Shown: positions 39,708 through 49,434 of the stretch, piece after piece
How positions within the stretch are numbered: the stretch's first letter is position 1
Layout: every line of letters begins with the position of its first letter
Source of the DNA: JAKFWI01 sp031399165
GTDB lineage: Bacteria > Pseudomonadota > Alphaproteobacteria > Caulobacterales > Aquidulcibacteraceae
Reading direction: 5' to 3'
Assembly: GCA_031399165.1 (NCBI GenBank)
Contig: JANNOO010000005.1
Span: 62,001 to 126,000 of the forward strand
DNA length: 64,000 nt
Translations under genes and position numbers: made by a program
The notes under the pieces: generated by a model
What the model saw: only the letters and a program-made list of their open reading frames with translations
Told to the model about the DNA's origin: nothing
Databases searched by the model: none

Positions 39708-41023
39708 GGAAGCCTGGCCTTTTCAAAACCGCTCCAGCAATCATCATAATCGAGCTGCATGGCGGGCGTTTCCAACGCAAATTTCGTTGGCCTTATCACG
39801 TTGCTGCTTTCGAACATGAAGGCCATCGTCTTTTCGATCTTGTGTGGCTTCAAATCAGCTTTGATTGCCGAGTCGTAACTGGCCTGATCGGGACCATGCC
39901 CACTCATGCAATTGTGCAGCGAAGCGCCGCCTGGCGCGAAACCGCCGGCCTTGGCGTCGTAAACGCCGGTGATCAGTCCCATAAACTCGCTCATCACGTT
40001 GCGATGAAACCACGGCGGCCGGAATGTATCTTCCGCCACCATCCAACGCGGCGGAAAAATCACGAAATCCACGTTCGCCGAACCGGGCGTGTTGGTGGGT
40101 GAGGTCAGCACCGTGAAGATCGAAGGATCGGGGTGGTCAAAGGAAACCGTGCCGATCGTATTGAACTTCGACAGGTCGTACTTGTACGGCGCATAATTGC
40201 CGTGCCAGCCGGCGACATCCAGCGGCGAATGATCGAACGCCGAAGCCCAGAGCCGGCCCATGAACTTCTGAACGACCTGGGTGGGCCGGTCTATATCCTC
40301 ATACGCAGCGACAGGTGTTTGGAAGTCGCGCGCATTGGCAAGACCGTTCGAGCCAATTGGCCCTAGATCAGGCAAGCGGAACAGCGCGCCGTAATTCTCG
40401 CAGATATAGCCGCGCGCTTCGGCGCCGCGGAGTTCCATGCGAAACCGCACGCCGCGCGGGATCACCGCGATTTCGCCTGGCTTCAGATCAATTTTGCCCA
40501 ATTCGGTGAACAGCAAAATCTTGCCGAGATACGGCACGAACAGCATCTCGCCATCGGCGTTGTAAAAAACGCGATCAACCATCGAGCGATTGCACGCGTA
40601 ATGATGGGCCGCCATGCCGCCAGCGTCTGGCGCGCCGTTGCCGCCATAGGTGACGAGGCCATCGACAAAATCTGTCGCTTCTCCGGCTACAGGCAATGGA
40701 TCCCATCGCAAGCGATTCGGCGGCGCCGGCGCGTCTTCAAACGGACCGCTTCGCAGATTGCCCTGCGCGTAAGGCTGATAGGCCGGGTGGTTCGCACTCG
40801 GCCGAAGTCGATAGAGCCATGACCGCCTGTTTTCCGCCCGCGGGGCTGTGAAAGCCGTTCCGGAAAGTTGTTCGGCATAGAGCCCGTAGGGCGGGCGCTG
40901 AGGCGAGTTTCGCCCTTCCGGTAACACGCCGGGCGCGGCCTCGGTAGCGAATGAATTGCCGAAACCCGTCATGTATACGGCGCGAGCGCCAATCTCGGCG
41001 GCCAGATTTGCGGAATCGTCCAT
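39704..41023 (-). CDS. hmgA: Homogentisate 1,2-dioxygenase
   Basis: 439 residues, usual size. N-terminus GFGNSFATEAAPGVLPEGRN; the middle has PRGVRFRMELRGAEARGYIC and ENYGALFRLPDLGPIGSNGL; LDVAGWHGNYAPYKYDLSKF contains one iron-ligand His region. It opens the aromatic ring of homogentisate with O2. It lies between hppD and fahA and overlaps fahA by 4 bp. Confidence 0.96.
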   Translation of the reverse strand: MDDSANLAAEIGARAVYMTGFGNSFATEAAPGVLPEGRNSPQRPPYGLYAEQLSGTAFTAPRAENRRSWLYRLRPSANHPAYQPYAQGNLRSGPFEDAPAPPNRLRWDPLPVAGEATDFVDGLVTYGGNGAPDAGGMAAHHYACNRSMVDRVFYNADGEMLFVPYLGKILLFTELGKIDLKPGEIAVIPRGVRFRMELRGAEARGYICENYGALFRLPDLGPIGSNGLANARDFQTPVAAYEDIDRPTQVVQKFMGRLWASAFDHSPLDVAGWHGNYAPYKYDLSKFNTIGTVSFDHPDPSIFTVLTSPTNTPGSANVDFVIFPPRWMVAEDTFRPPWFHRNVMSEFMGLITGVYDAKAGGFAPGGASLHNCMSGHGPDQASYDSAIKADLKPHKIEKTMAFMFESSNVIRPTKFALETPAMQLDYDDCWSGFEKARLP

Positions 41024-41043
41024 GACCGCGACGCCTCCCGTTT

Positions 41044-42108
41044 CTAGGCTGGAACCTTAATTACGCCACGGCGAATTTGGTCGAGTTCAATGGATTCGAA
41101 CAGGGCCTGGAAGTTACCATTGCCAAAGCCCTCATTGCCCTTGCGCTGAATGATCTCAAAGAAAATCGGCCCGAACAGATTCTCGGTGAAAATCTGAAGC
41201 AATATGCCTTCGTCCTCGACATCGCCGTCGATCAGGATGCGGTTTTTACGCAAACGCTCGAGGTTCTCGCCATGGCCGGGGACACGCTTATCGACCAGCT
41301 CGTAATAGGTCTCGATCGTGTCTTGCAAGGCGACGCCGCGCGCGCGCAACGCTTCTACGGTCTCGTAGATGTTGTCCGTCGCCAGCGCCAAATGCTGGAT
41401 TCCCTCGCCGTTATAAATGCGCAGATATTCCTCAATCTGCGAATTCTCGTCCTGGCTTTCGTTGAGTGGAATGCGGATTTGACGGTCGGGTGCGATCATC
41501 GCCTGGCTGAACAGACCCGTGGCCTGGCCCTTGATGTCGAAATATTTCTGCTCCTCGAAGCCGAATATGCGTGAATAATAGTCCGACCAGTTGCGCATGT
41601 TGCCGCGCCGCACGTTGTGCGTGAGGTGATCTAGCGTATGCAAGCCCACATTGTTGCGCTTTTCAGCTTCGTCGGCGCCGGGGATCTTGATCCAGCTGTC
41701 ATAGATCGAACCCTTCTCGCCGTAACGATCGACAAGATAAAGGTTCAGGCCGCCTATGCCTTCGATCACGCAGACGTCGTCACCAAGAGAGCCGGTTTTC
41801 GGATCTGCCGCCTTGGCGCCGCGCGAAAGCGCATGCTCAAAGGTTTGACGCGCATCAGCGACGCGGAACGCCATGCCGCTTGCTGAGGGGCCATGGATCG
41901 CGCGGAACGACGCCGCTTGGCCCGCGGGTTCTTCATTGATGAGCAACGTAACGTCGCCCTGCTTGAAGCGGGTGATGGCCTTCGTTGGATGGCGTTGGTA
42001 GGCGGTGAATCCGATCTGCTCGATCAGAGCACGCATCGGCGCCGGATCGTCGCTGGTGAACTCAGCGAACTCAAAGCCATCAAGACCAAGGGGGTTTTCA
42101 CTCGACAT
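41044..42108 (-). CDS. hppD: 4-hydroxyphenylpyruvate dioxygenase
   Basis: 354 residues. Iron ligands of the vicinal oxygen chelate fold are visible: His in LDHLTHNVRRG, His in GIQHLALATDNIYETV and Glu in FFEIIQRKGNEGFG. It converts 4-hydroxyphenylpyruvate to homogentisate. First gene of the hppD-hmgA-fahA-Rieske operon; the maleylacetoacetate isomerase gene is not here. The 149-bp gap to the divergent dehydrogenase should hold the promoter. Confidence 0.96.
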   Translation of the reverse strand: MSSENPLGLDGFEFAEFTSDDPAPMRALIEQIGFTAYQRHPTKAITRFKQGDVTLLINEEPAGQAASFRAIHGPSASGMAFRVADARQTFEHALSRGAKAADPKTGSLGDDVCVIEGIGGLNLYLVDRYGEKGSIYDSWIKIPGADEAEKRNNVGLHTLDHLTHNVRRGNMRNWSDYYSRIFGFEEQKYFDIKGQATGLFSQAMIAPDRQIRIPLNESQDENSQIEEYLRIYNGEGIQHLALATDNIYETVEALRARGVALQDTIETYYELVDKRVPGHGENLERLRKNRILIDGDVEDEGILLQIFTENLFGPIFFEIIQRKGNEGFGNGNFQALFESIELDQIRRGVIKVPA

Positions 42109-42257
42109 CCAAGTATCCTTTCAGGCCAACCAGTAACGGAGGTGACAACATAGGTCAATTCGGCATCCGGCCCACAAGTTCGTTGCGCTATAGTTGCCGC
42201 TGGGCTTTACCCTTTCCGCAGATGACCAAGCCCGGGAGCCAGATCAAGGGCATGAAA

Positions 42258-43199
42258 ATGCTCATCTTTGAGACGAACCAGCAGGCAGACCCCGTCCTGC
42301 TCGCTGAAGCCGTGCGCCGATCGCATCCAGATATCGAGGTTCAGCCGGCGCACAGCCTGGACGAGGCGCTCCGTTTCGCGCCCGCTTGCGAGGTCTTGAT
42401 CGCCAGCCCGGGCGCTCCCCGGCAATCCCTGATCGACGCCATGCCCGACCTCGGCTGGATACATTTCGTCAGCGCGGGAACAGACGCGCTCGGCGCGATC
42501 AGCTTTGGAAAAAAGCCGGTCGTGACCTCATCGCGCGGCTCGCACGGCCCGCAAATGTCCGAACTCGCCTTTATGCTCATGACCGCCGTTCTGCGGAATT
42601 TTCCGCGGATGATCGAAAACCAGAAAGCCCACATATGGGCGCGCTGGCCGCAAGGTCTGCTTTTAGGCAAAACCGTCGCCATTGTGGGCGTAGGCCTGAT
42701 TGGCGAAATGCTGGCGGCCCGCTGCAAGGCGTTTGGCATGCGCACGCTTGGCGTCAGCGGCGGACGCGAAACCGCGCCGGGTTTCGACGAAATCGTTCCG
42801 CGCGCCGCGCTCGGCGAAGCGCTAGGCCAGGCCGACATCGCCGTCGTTCTGGTTCCTTATGCGCCTGAGAACCACATGCTGCTTGGCGCCGAGATGCTGG
42901 CGCGGCTGGCGCCCCATGCCGTGCTGATCAATCTGGCGCGCGGGCGCATCGTCGATGAGGCGGCGCTGCGCGAAATGCTGATTGACGGAAAGCTCCGCGG
43001 CGCAGCGATGGACGTGTTCGAGCGTGAACCACTGCCGGCGGACGATCCGTTATGGGATTGCCCAAACCTTATCATCACGCCGCATATCGGCGGGTTCAGT
43101 GATAATTACACCGATCAAATGATCCCGCTGCTGCTGGAAAATCTCGCCGCATGGAAAGCGGGCAAGCCAGAAACGATGCGCAATCTTGTATCGTTCTAG
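42258..43199 (+). CDS. D-2-hydroxyacid dehydrogenase
   Basis: 313 residues from ATG 42258 (AGGG at 7-nt spacing; ATG 42252 is close by). NAD-binding fingerprint VAIVGVGLIGEMLAAR near residue 138; catalytic Arg in NLARGRIVDE, Glu in DVFEREPLP and His in TPHIGGFS. The substrate is unknown. It is divergent from hppD, and its end overlaps the convergent GST gene by 4 bp. Confidence 0.88.
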   Translation: MLIFETNQQADPVLLAEAVRRSHPDIEVQPAHSLDEALRFAPACEVLIASPGAPRQSLIDAMPDLGWIHFVSAGTDALGAISFGKKPVVTSSRGSHGPQMSELAFMLMTAVLRNFPRMIENQKAHIWARWPQGLLLGKTVAIVGVGLIGEMLAARCKAFGMRTLGVSGGRETAPGFDEIVPRAALGEALGQADIAVVLVPYAPENHMLLGAEMLARLAPHAVLINLARGRIVDEAALREMLIDGKLRGAAMDVFEREPLPADDPLWDCPNLIITPHIGGFSDNYTDQMIPLLLENLAAWKAGKPETMRNLVSF

Positions 43200-43948
43200 G
43201 CCTTGGCTTTTTGCGCGGCGGCCGAAACAGTTCCTGCCGTCTGGCCAAACAGGACCGCGCGTTGCGAGTCTTCGTCCTTGCTCGCAAGCTCAACCTGTTT
43301 ATCGGCGCCGAGCGCGCGGCCTTTTTGAACGGCGGGGCGCGCCTTGATCTTTTCGAACCAGCTTTTGAGATGCGGAAACTCATCGAGCTCGCCGCCATCA
43401 TGCGCCAAGCCAAGCCAAGTCCATGAAGCGATGTCGGCGATTGTATAATCGTCTGATGCAATGAACGCGTGCTTTTCCAATTGGCGTTCGATCACACCAA
43501 ACAGACGGTTGGCTTCATTGGCGAAGCGCGTGATGGCGTAGCCAAGCTGCGCGGGATCCTGCACCACCGCCTTGGCGTAGTTTCGGAAATGATAGAGTTG
43601 ACCTAATGCGGGGCCGAAGTTGGCCACCTGCCACATCACCCACTGATCGACGTTCGCGCGGCCACGTTCGTCCTTTGGATACAACTTGCCGCTCTTGCGC
43701 CCGATATATTGAAGGATGGCGCCGGACTCGAAGATCGATATCGGCGCCCCGCCAGGCCCGTCCGGATCCACGATTGCCGGCATACGGTTGTTCGGGCTAA
43801 TCGCGAGAAACTCCGGCCGAAACTGCTCGCCCTTACCGATGTTCACCCAGTGCACATCGTAGGGCAGCCCCATCTCCTCCAGCGCGATGGAAATTTTCCA
43901 GCCGTTTGGCGTCGGCCAGTAGTGCAGTTCGATCGGATGATGAGACAT
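43196..43948 (-). CDS. Glutathione S-transferase, Nu/YfcG type
   Basis: 250 residues from ATG 43948. The thioredoxin domain has LHYWPTPNGWKISIALEEMG (active-site TPNGxK region), FLAISPNNRMPAIVDPDGPG and SIFESGAILQYIG (glutathione-binding ES). The helical domain shows the family WVMWQVANFGPALGQ. E. coli YfcG is a disulfide-bond reductase of this type. It is not the zeta-type maleylacetoacetate isomerase expected beside hmgA. Confidence 0.9.
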   Translation of the reverse strand: MSHHPIELHYWPTPNGWKISIALEEMGLPYDVHWVNIGKGEQFRPEFLAISPNNRMPAIVDPDGPGGAPISIFESGAILQYIGRKSGKLYPKDERGRANVDQWVMWQVANFGPALGQLYHFRNYAKAVVQDPAQLGYAITRFANEANRLFGVIERQLEKHAFIASDDYTIADIASWTWLGLAHDGGELDEFPHLKSWFEKIKARPAVQKGRALGADKQVELASKDEDSQRAVLFGQTAGTVSAAAQKAKA

Positions 43949-44151
43949 TGGGCCCTCTGCGGCAAAGCATATGGGTGCGGCAGACGCTGGCGTAAAGCCC
44001 GGCGCGTTCGCGACGACGCCGTAAGCGGTTACGAACATCCACAGCTTTCACGGGCAGGCCAGAGGCAGCGCCAAGCGCGCCAACACCGGGGGCCATATGC
44101 AAGCTGCATCGTGGGCGTGACGGCGGCGCCTAAAAGCGCTCTTTGTGACGG

Positions 44152-44346
44152 ATGGGTGACGAGTGGGTAAAGGTTCCGGCGGACACTGTCCGGATCGGAC
44201 GAGAGCGGCCGGTGCGGCTCACGGCGGGGACGAACGAGCCGCTCGCGTCTGTCTCCGGCGGCGCCATGTACACGACGCCCGTCAGCTTCTGGTGGCGCCG
44301 CGATGAGCCCCTGGCAGGCGCCCCGCCGAAGCCGTTAACACGCTAG
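44152..44346 (+). CDS. Possible small hypothetical gene
   Basis: 64 codons from ATG 44152 with G/C-biased third positions, unlike the flanking spacer. The peptide (GDEWVKVPADTVRIGRERPV...) matches nothing known and has only a weak ribosome binding site. Lies in the 474-bp gap between the GST gene and the next small gene; nothing else was seen in the gap. Confidence 0.3.
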   Translation: MGDEWVKVPADTVRIGRERPVRLTAGTNEPLASVSGGAMYTTPVSFWWRRDEPLAGAPPKPLTR

Positions 44347-44422
44347 AAAGTCCGCAAGCAGATCATTTGGTTTGCAGGCGCGATTCGCAGCCCCGATCAG
44401 CGCGCGTGCGGGGGGAAGCTCA

Positions 44423-44548
44423 ATGCTCGTATTTTTATGGATGTGCGTAGCGACATCAGCCTTCATGCCGAACGGCGACCGCGTGGTGAAGTATTACACC
44501 GCCGCTATTGAAGACTATTACGACAGGGTGCTCGGCGAGCCGGCTTAG
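44423..44548 (+). CDS. Possible 41-residue protein
   Basis: ATG 44423 has a strong G-rich site (GGGGGGAAG) just upstream. The peptide has a short hydrophobic start and an aromatic acidic end (VVKYYTAAIEDYYDRVLGEP). Its last 4 bp overlap the convergent gatB stop. No family recognised. Confidence 0.4.
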   Translation: MLVFLWMCVATSAFMPNGDRVVKYYTAAIEDYYDRVLGEPA

Positions 44549-46032
44549 CCATCGACCCCGAGCTTCTTCTTCAGCAGATCGTTCACGGCGGCGGGGTTCG
44601 CCTTGCCGCCGCTGGCTTTCATCACCTGCCCGACCCACCAGCCGAAGGCCTTGGGCTTGGTCTTGATCTCTTCGACCTTGTCGGGATTAGCGGCCATCAA
44701 TTCGTCGATCGCTTTTTCGATCGCGCCTTCGTCCGTCACCTGACGCAGGCCGTCCCGCTCGACGATCGCGCCCGCGTCGTCGCCCGTTTCCAGCATTTTT
44801 GCGAACACGTCCTTGGCGATCTTGCCGTTGATCGTGCCGTCCTTGATCAGATCAATCAGGCCGCCGAGTTGCACGGCTGAGACCGGGCTTTCGCTCAGCG
44901 GCTTATCGGCCTTGTTGAGGGCGCCGAACAATTCCTGGCTGACCCAATTGGCCGCCAACTTCGCATCGCGCCCCTTGGCCACCGTCTCGAAATAAGCAGC
45001 GGACTCTGTGTCAGCCGAAAGCACGGTGGCGTCATACTTGGACAAACCATAAGCGCTTATGAACCGCGCACGCTTCGCGTCGGGCAATTCGGGCAGGGTC
45101 GATTTGATCTCGTCGACCCAGCTTTGCTCGATCTCGAGCGGCAGCAAATCGGGATCAGGGAAATAGCGATAATCCGGCGCGTCTTCCTTGCTGCGCAAGG
45201 CGCGCGTCTCACCTGTTTTCATATCGAACAGGCGCGTCTCTTGCGCGATCGTTCCGCCGCCTTCCAGCACTTCGATTTGCCGGCGCGCTTCATACGCCGC
45301 GGCCTGCTGCACATAACGCATGGAATTGACGTTCTTGATCTCGCAACGCGTGCCGAATTCCGTTCCTGGCTTGCGCACCGAGACATTGACGTCAGCGCGC
45401 ATGGAGCCTTCTTCCATGTTGCCGTCGCACGTGCCGAGCGCGCGCACGATCGCACGGAGCTTCTTTAGATACGCCGCCGCCTCTTCGGGGCTGCGCATGT
45501 CGGGCCGCGAAACAATCTCCATCAGCGCCACACCCGCGCGATTCAGATCGACATAGGTCTCAGATGGCGAAAGATCGTGGATCGACTTTCCCGCGTCCTG
45601 CTCCAGATGGATACGCTCGATCCGGATCGGCACGGAAGAGCCGTCATCCAGATCGACGTCGATTTCGCCTTCGCCGACGATCGGATCCTTGAACTGGCTG
45701 ATCTGATAGCCGCTCGGCAGATCGGGGTAGAAATAATTCTTCCGGTCGAACCGGCTCCACAGATTGATCTGCGCATTGAGCCCCAGCCCGGTGCGCACCG
45801 CCTGTTCCACGCATTTGCGGTTGATCACCGGCAGCATGCCGGGCATCGCGGCGTCCACGAGGCTGACATGCTCGTTCGGCCCGGCGCCGAACTCGGCCGA
45901 GGCGCCGGAAAACAGCTTGGCCTTGCTCGTCACCTGGGCATGGACCTCCAGGCCGATGATGATCTCCCAATCGCCTGTGGCGCCAGCGACGAGTTGGTCC
46001 GGGCGGGCGGAGCGGATGTCGAGTGCTGTCAT
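44545..46032 (-). CDS. gatB: Asp-tRNA(Asn)/Glu-tRNA(Gln) amidotransferase subunit B
   Basis: 495 residues, full length. N-terminal IIGLEVHAQVTSKAKLFSGA, then YFYPDLPSGYQISQFKDPI, the GatB catalytic core. The C-terminal YqeY-type domain ends PKAFGWWVGQVMKASGGKAN. With GatA and GatC (elsewhere) it amidates misacylated tRNAs. Start ATG 46032. Confidence 0.96.
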   Translation of the reverse strand: MTALDIRSARPDQLVAGATGDWEIIIGLEVHAQVTSKAKLFSGASAEFGAGPNEHVSLVDAAMPGMLPVINRKCVEQAVRTGLGLNAQINLWSRFDRKNYFYPDLPSGYQISQFKDPIVGEGEIDVDLDDGSSVPIRIERIHLEQDAGKSIHDLSPSETYVDLNRAGVALMEIVSRPDMRSPEEAAAYLKKLRAIVRALGTCDGNMEEGSMRADVNVSVRKPGTEFGTRCEIKNVNSMRYVQQAAAYEARRQIEVLEGGGTIAQETRLFDMKTGETRALRSKEDAPDYRYFPDPDLLPLEIEQSWVDEIKSTLPELPDAKRARFISAYGLSKYDATVLSADTESAAYFETVAKGRDAKLAANWVSQELFGALNKADKPLSESPVSAVQLGGLIDLIKDGTINGKIAKDVFAKMLETGDDAGAIVERDGLRQVTDEGAIEKAIDELMAANPDKVEEIKTKPKAFGWWVGQVMKASGGKANPAAVNDLLKKKLGVDG

Positions 46033-46073
46033 GCCCCTGATTTAGCTAATCCGCACGCGAATGGAAGGCGCGC

Positions 46074-46505
46074 CTACGAAACCAGGCGCACGTCGGTGCA
46101 CATTGCGAACGGCCCGCTGTCCTGACCGATCGACCATTTGCCGCTAATGCATTTACCAGAGGCGCTCAGCAAGCCGCTATACCGCACGCTGTGGCTTTGC
46201 CCGCCCGTGCCGTCATAGGTTTTGGTGAAGTTCACGGCCCGGTTCGCGCCGATTGACCCGCCAATGTTCGCCGTCAGAAACAACACAGACGGATCGCCGA
46301 ACGTGTTGTCTTCAACCGAGGTCCCGGAAAAGCCTGATCCGGACGCGCGGAGCTTCATCTGAAACTCCACCTCATTCGGATTGGCGTCGTAGCCATAATA
46401 ACCGATCCATACGCCCGACATGCCGGCGCCCTGCGCCAATGCCACCGGCGCCGCGCCAACAAGCGCGAGACACAGCATCGCAGCCGCCAATAAAATTCCG
46501 CGCAT
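46074..46505 (-). CDS. Small secreted protein
   Basis: 143 residues. A signal peptide (LLAAAMLCLALVGAAPVALAQ) precedes a beta-rich domain (SGVWIGYYGYDANPNEVEFQ...) with two cysteines near the C-terminus (GKCISGKW, AMCTDV) that may form a disulfide. Lipocalin-like or unknown. It lies 41 bp upstream of gatB and probably is co-transcribed with it. Confidence 0.75.
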   Translation of the reverse strand: MRGILLAAAMLCLALVGAAPVALAQGAGMSGVWIGYYGYDANPNEVEFQMKLRASGSGFSGTSVEDNTFGDPSVLFLTANIGGSIGANRAVNFTKTYDGTGGQSHSVRYSGLLSASGKCISGKWSIGQDSGPFAMCTDVRLVS

Positions 46506-46561
46506 GAGCCTCTCCCCACCGAAAGCGCGATCTTAGCATGGCGCAACCGTCGCGCTATCGC

Positions 46562-48097
46562 CTATTCGGCCGCGACCCGTGCCGGATCGGCTGCCGTCTC
46601 CGCCTTCCAGCGCAATTTCGGCTGGCGCGCGGCGCGGGTGTCGTCGAGCCTGCGGACCGGAGACAGAAGGGGGGCGGCCTTGAACGCCGCCGCATCGCCC
46701 GCCTTCGCGCGCTCGGCAATGGCGATCAGCGCGTTAGCGAAGCGGTCCAGCTCAGCTTTGCTTTCAGTTTCGGTCGGCTCGATCAGCATGGCGCCGTGGA
46801 CGACGAGCGGGAAATACATCGTCATCGGGTGATAGCCTTCGTCGATCAGCGCCTTGGCGATGTCAGACGTTTCAACGCCCGTGCCGTCCAGGAAGCTGTC
46901 GTCGAACAGCGCTTCGTGCATGCAAGGCCAATGTTCATCTTTAGAGCCGCCGAACGGCGCGGACATGTAAGGCTTCAGCCGCGCGAGCAGATAATTCGCG
47001 TTCAGCACCGCATCTTCCGCAACCTGCCGCAAACCATCGCTGCCGTGGCTCATCATGTAAGCCAAAGCGCGGATATACATGCCCATCTGGCCCTGGAACG
47101 CGCAGAGCCGGCCCGTCGCTTCGCCGAACGCGTGTTCCTCGAACGCCAGCACGCCATCGCGCTCGATGATGCGCGGCAGCGGCGCGAACGGCGCGAGCGC
47201 TTCTGAAAACACAACCGGCCCCGCGCCCGGCCCGCCGCCGCCATGCGGCGTGGAGAACGTCTTGTGCAGATTGATGTGCATCGCATCGACGCCGAGATCG
47301 CCCGGCCGCACGCGGCCGACGATCGCGTTGTAATTGGCGCCGTCGCAATAGAAATAGCCGCCTGCCGCATGAACGAGATCGGCGATCTCCTTCACGTCGC
47401 GCTCGAACAGCCCGCACGTATTGGGATTGGTCAGCATGATCGCCGCCACGTCCGGGCCGAGTTTGGCTGTCAACGAATTGAGATCAACGCGCCCATCCGG
47501 CAAGGCCTCGATCTCATCAACCGTAAAACCACACGCAGCCGCCGTCGCTGGATTGGTGCCGTGCGACGAAATCGGCGTCAGCACGCGCTTGCGCGTCTCG
47601 CCCTCGCCGCGCGCATAAAGCGCCGCGCGGATCGCCAGCATGCCGCAAAGTTCGCCGTGCGCGCCCGCCTTCGGCGACAGCGCCACCGCGGGCATGCCGG
47701 TGAGTTCCATCAGCCAATGCGAAAGCGCTTCCATCAGCGCCAACGCGCCCTGCACGGTACTGGCCGGCTGAAGCGGGTGAATATCGCCCAGCCCCTCCAT
47801 CCGCGCGACTTTCTCGTTGAGCCGCGGATTATGCTTCATCGTGCATGAGCCGAGCGGAAAAACGCCAAGATCGATCGCGTAATTGCGCTGCGAAAGCCGC
47901 ACATAATGGCGCATCGCCTCAGGCTCGGTGAGCCCCGGCAGATCGAGCGCCGCTTTGCGCTTCAATCCACCCAGGCGATCCTTCAAACCCTTCGGCTCCG
48001 GCAGATCAACGCCCGTGCGCTCACCGCCTAGCATTTCAAAAATCAGCGGCTCAGCCTGCAAAAGCCCGCGCGAGCCCGAAACGCTAGCTTGGCTCAT
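46562..48097 (-). CDS. gcvPB: Glycine decarboxylase subunit 2 (PLP-binding P-protein half)
   Basis: 511 residues. The PLP lysine is in INLHKTFSTPHGGGGPGAGP; other hallmarks are FPLGSCTMKHNPRLNEK and MLTNPNTCGLFE. Together with GcvPA it decarboxylates glycine and passes the aminomethyl group to GcvH. Last gene of the gcv operon; it overlaps gcvPA by 4 bp. Confidence 0.96.
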   Translation of the reverse strand: MSQASVSGSRGLLQAEPLIFEMLGGERTGVDLPEPKGLKDRLGGLKRKAALDLPGLTEPEAMRHYVRLSQRNYAIDLGVFPLGSCTMKHNPRLNEKVARMEGLGDIHPLQPASTVQGALALMEALSHWLMELTGMPAVALSPKAGAHGELCGMLAIRAALYARGEGETRKRVLTPISSHGTNPATAAACGFTVDEIEALPDGRVDLNSLTAKLGPDVAAIMLTNPNTCGLFERDVKEIADLVHAAGGYFYCDGANYNAIVGRVRPGDLGVDAMHINLHKTFSTPHGGGGPGAGPVVFSEALAPFAPLPRIIERDGVLAFEEHAFGEATGRLCAFQGQMGMYIRALAYMMSHGSDGLRQVAEDAVLNANYLLARLKPYMSAPFGGSKDEHWPCMHEALFDDSFLDGTGVETSDIAKALIDEGYHPMTMYFPLVVHGAMLIEPTETESKAELDRFANALIAIAERAKAGDAAAFKAAPLLSPVRRLDDTRAARQPKLRWKAETAADPARVAAE

Positions 48098-49434
48098 GAC
48101 AGCACCTCCTTCAGCGCGCCCGCGAAGGCGGCGATGTCTTCATCTGTGTTGGTTTCCGTTGCGCAGACGAGCAACACGTCGTCCATCGCGCCGCCCTTCA
48201 GCCGCGAATAAGCCACGCCGCCGAGAATGCCGCGCTTGGCGAGCGCCTCGACCACGGCGTCCGCCTTCTTCGGCGTCCGAACTGCAAACTCGTTGAAGAA
48301 GCGGGGCGTCAGCACTTCGACGCCGCTGATGGCGCCCAGCGCGTCAGCCAGATCGCACGCCTTCTCGTGATTGAGCAGCGCCAGCCGCTCCAGCCCTTTG
48401 CGGCCGAGCAGCGTCATGTGCATCGTGAACGCCTGCGCGCAGAGGCCCGAATTCGTGCAGATATTGCTCGTCGCCTTGGCGCGGCGGATGTGCTGCTCGC
48501 GCGTCGACAGCGTAAGCACGAAGCCGCGCTTGCCATCGGCGTCCACGGTTTCACCCGCAAGCCGCCCCGGCATCTGGCGCATGAATTTCTCGCGCGTTGC
48601 GAACAGGCCGACATACGGCCCGCCGAAGCTAAGCGCGACGCCGATGGACTGGCCTTCGCCAACCACGATATCCGCGCCCATCGCGCCCGGCGGTTCGATC
48701 AAGCCAAGCGAGACGGCTTCCGTGAATACAGCGATCAGCAGCGCGCCCCGCGCGTGAACCGCCTCGGCGATCTTGTTCAATTCCGTGATCGTGCCGAACA
48801 CGTTCGGCGATTGCACGATCACCGCGGCGGTATCGCCGTCGAGCAGTTTCAGAACTTCCGCTTCGCCGTCGATCGCCGGCGCGCTGTCGATCAGCACGAC
48901 ACCATTGGCGCCAGCCATCGTTTTCGTCGTTTCGGCGTAGTGCGGATGCAGCCCGCCCGACAGGATTACCTTACTGCGCTTGGTGACGCGCGCGGCCATC
49001 AAGGCAGCCTCGGCGCAGGCGGTGGAACCGTCATACATCGAGGCGTTGGCCACCTCCATGCCGGTCAAAATCGCGACCTGCGTCTGGAACTCGAAGATCG
49101 ATTGCAGCGTGCCCTGTGCGATTTCCGGCTGGTACGGCGTGTAAGCGGTCAGGAATTCCGAGCGCTGGATGATGTGATCCACGCTGGCCGGAATGTGGTG
49201 GCGATACGCACCGGCGCCGATGAAGAACGGCGCGTTTGCGGGCGACAAATTCTTCTTCGCATAGCCGCGCATCGCGCGTTCGACTTCGGCTTCGCCCTGC
49301 GCGCGCGGCAGATCGACCAGGCCGCTGCGCTGGGCGGCTTTCGGCACATCGACATAGAGATCGTCGATGCTCTTGGCGCCGATCACGCCGAGCATGGCGC
49401 GGCGATCATCCGGCGTAAGGGGCAGGTAACGCAT
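48094..49434 (-). CDS. gcvPA: Glycine decarboxylase subunit 1
   Basis: 446 residues. It starts MRYLPLTPDDRRAMLGVIGA, and has FFIGAGAYRHHIPASVDHII and TAYTPYQPEIAQGTLQSIFE, typical of the N-terminal P-protein half. Like other split P-proteins it lacks the PLP lysine. It overlaps gcvH by 1 bp and gcvPB by 4 bp. Confidence 0.96.
   Translation of the reverse strand: MRYLPLTPDDRRAMLGVIGAKSIDDLYVDVPKAAQRSGLVDLPRAQGEAEVERAMRGYAKKNLSPANAPFFIGAGAYRHHIPASVDHIIQRSEFLTAYTPYQPEIAQGTLQSIFEFQTQVAILTGMEVANASMYDGSTACAEAALMAARVTKRSKVILSGGLHPHYAETTKTMAGANGVVLIDSAPAIDGEAEVLKLLDGDTAAVIVQSPNVFGTITELNKIAEAVHARGALLIAVFTEAVSLGLIEPPGAMGADIVVGEGQSIGVALSFGGPYVGLFATREKFMRQMPGRLAGETVDADGKRGFVLTLSTREQHIRRAKATSNICTNSGLCAQAFTMHMTLLGRKGLERLALLNHEKACDLADALGAISGVEVLTPRFFNEFAVRTPKKADAVVEALAKRGILGGVAYSRLKGGAMDDVLLVCATETNTDEDIAAFAGALKEVLS

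Noticed and set aside
43196..43948. Maleylacetoacetate isomerase completing the tyrosine pathway
   Set aside because: The sequence has the TPNGxK and SPNN motifs of Nu/YfcG-type transferases, not the zeta-class SSCSWR-type active site.
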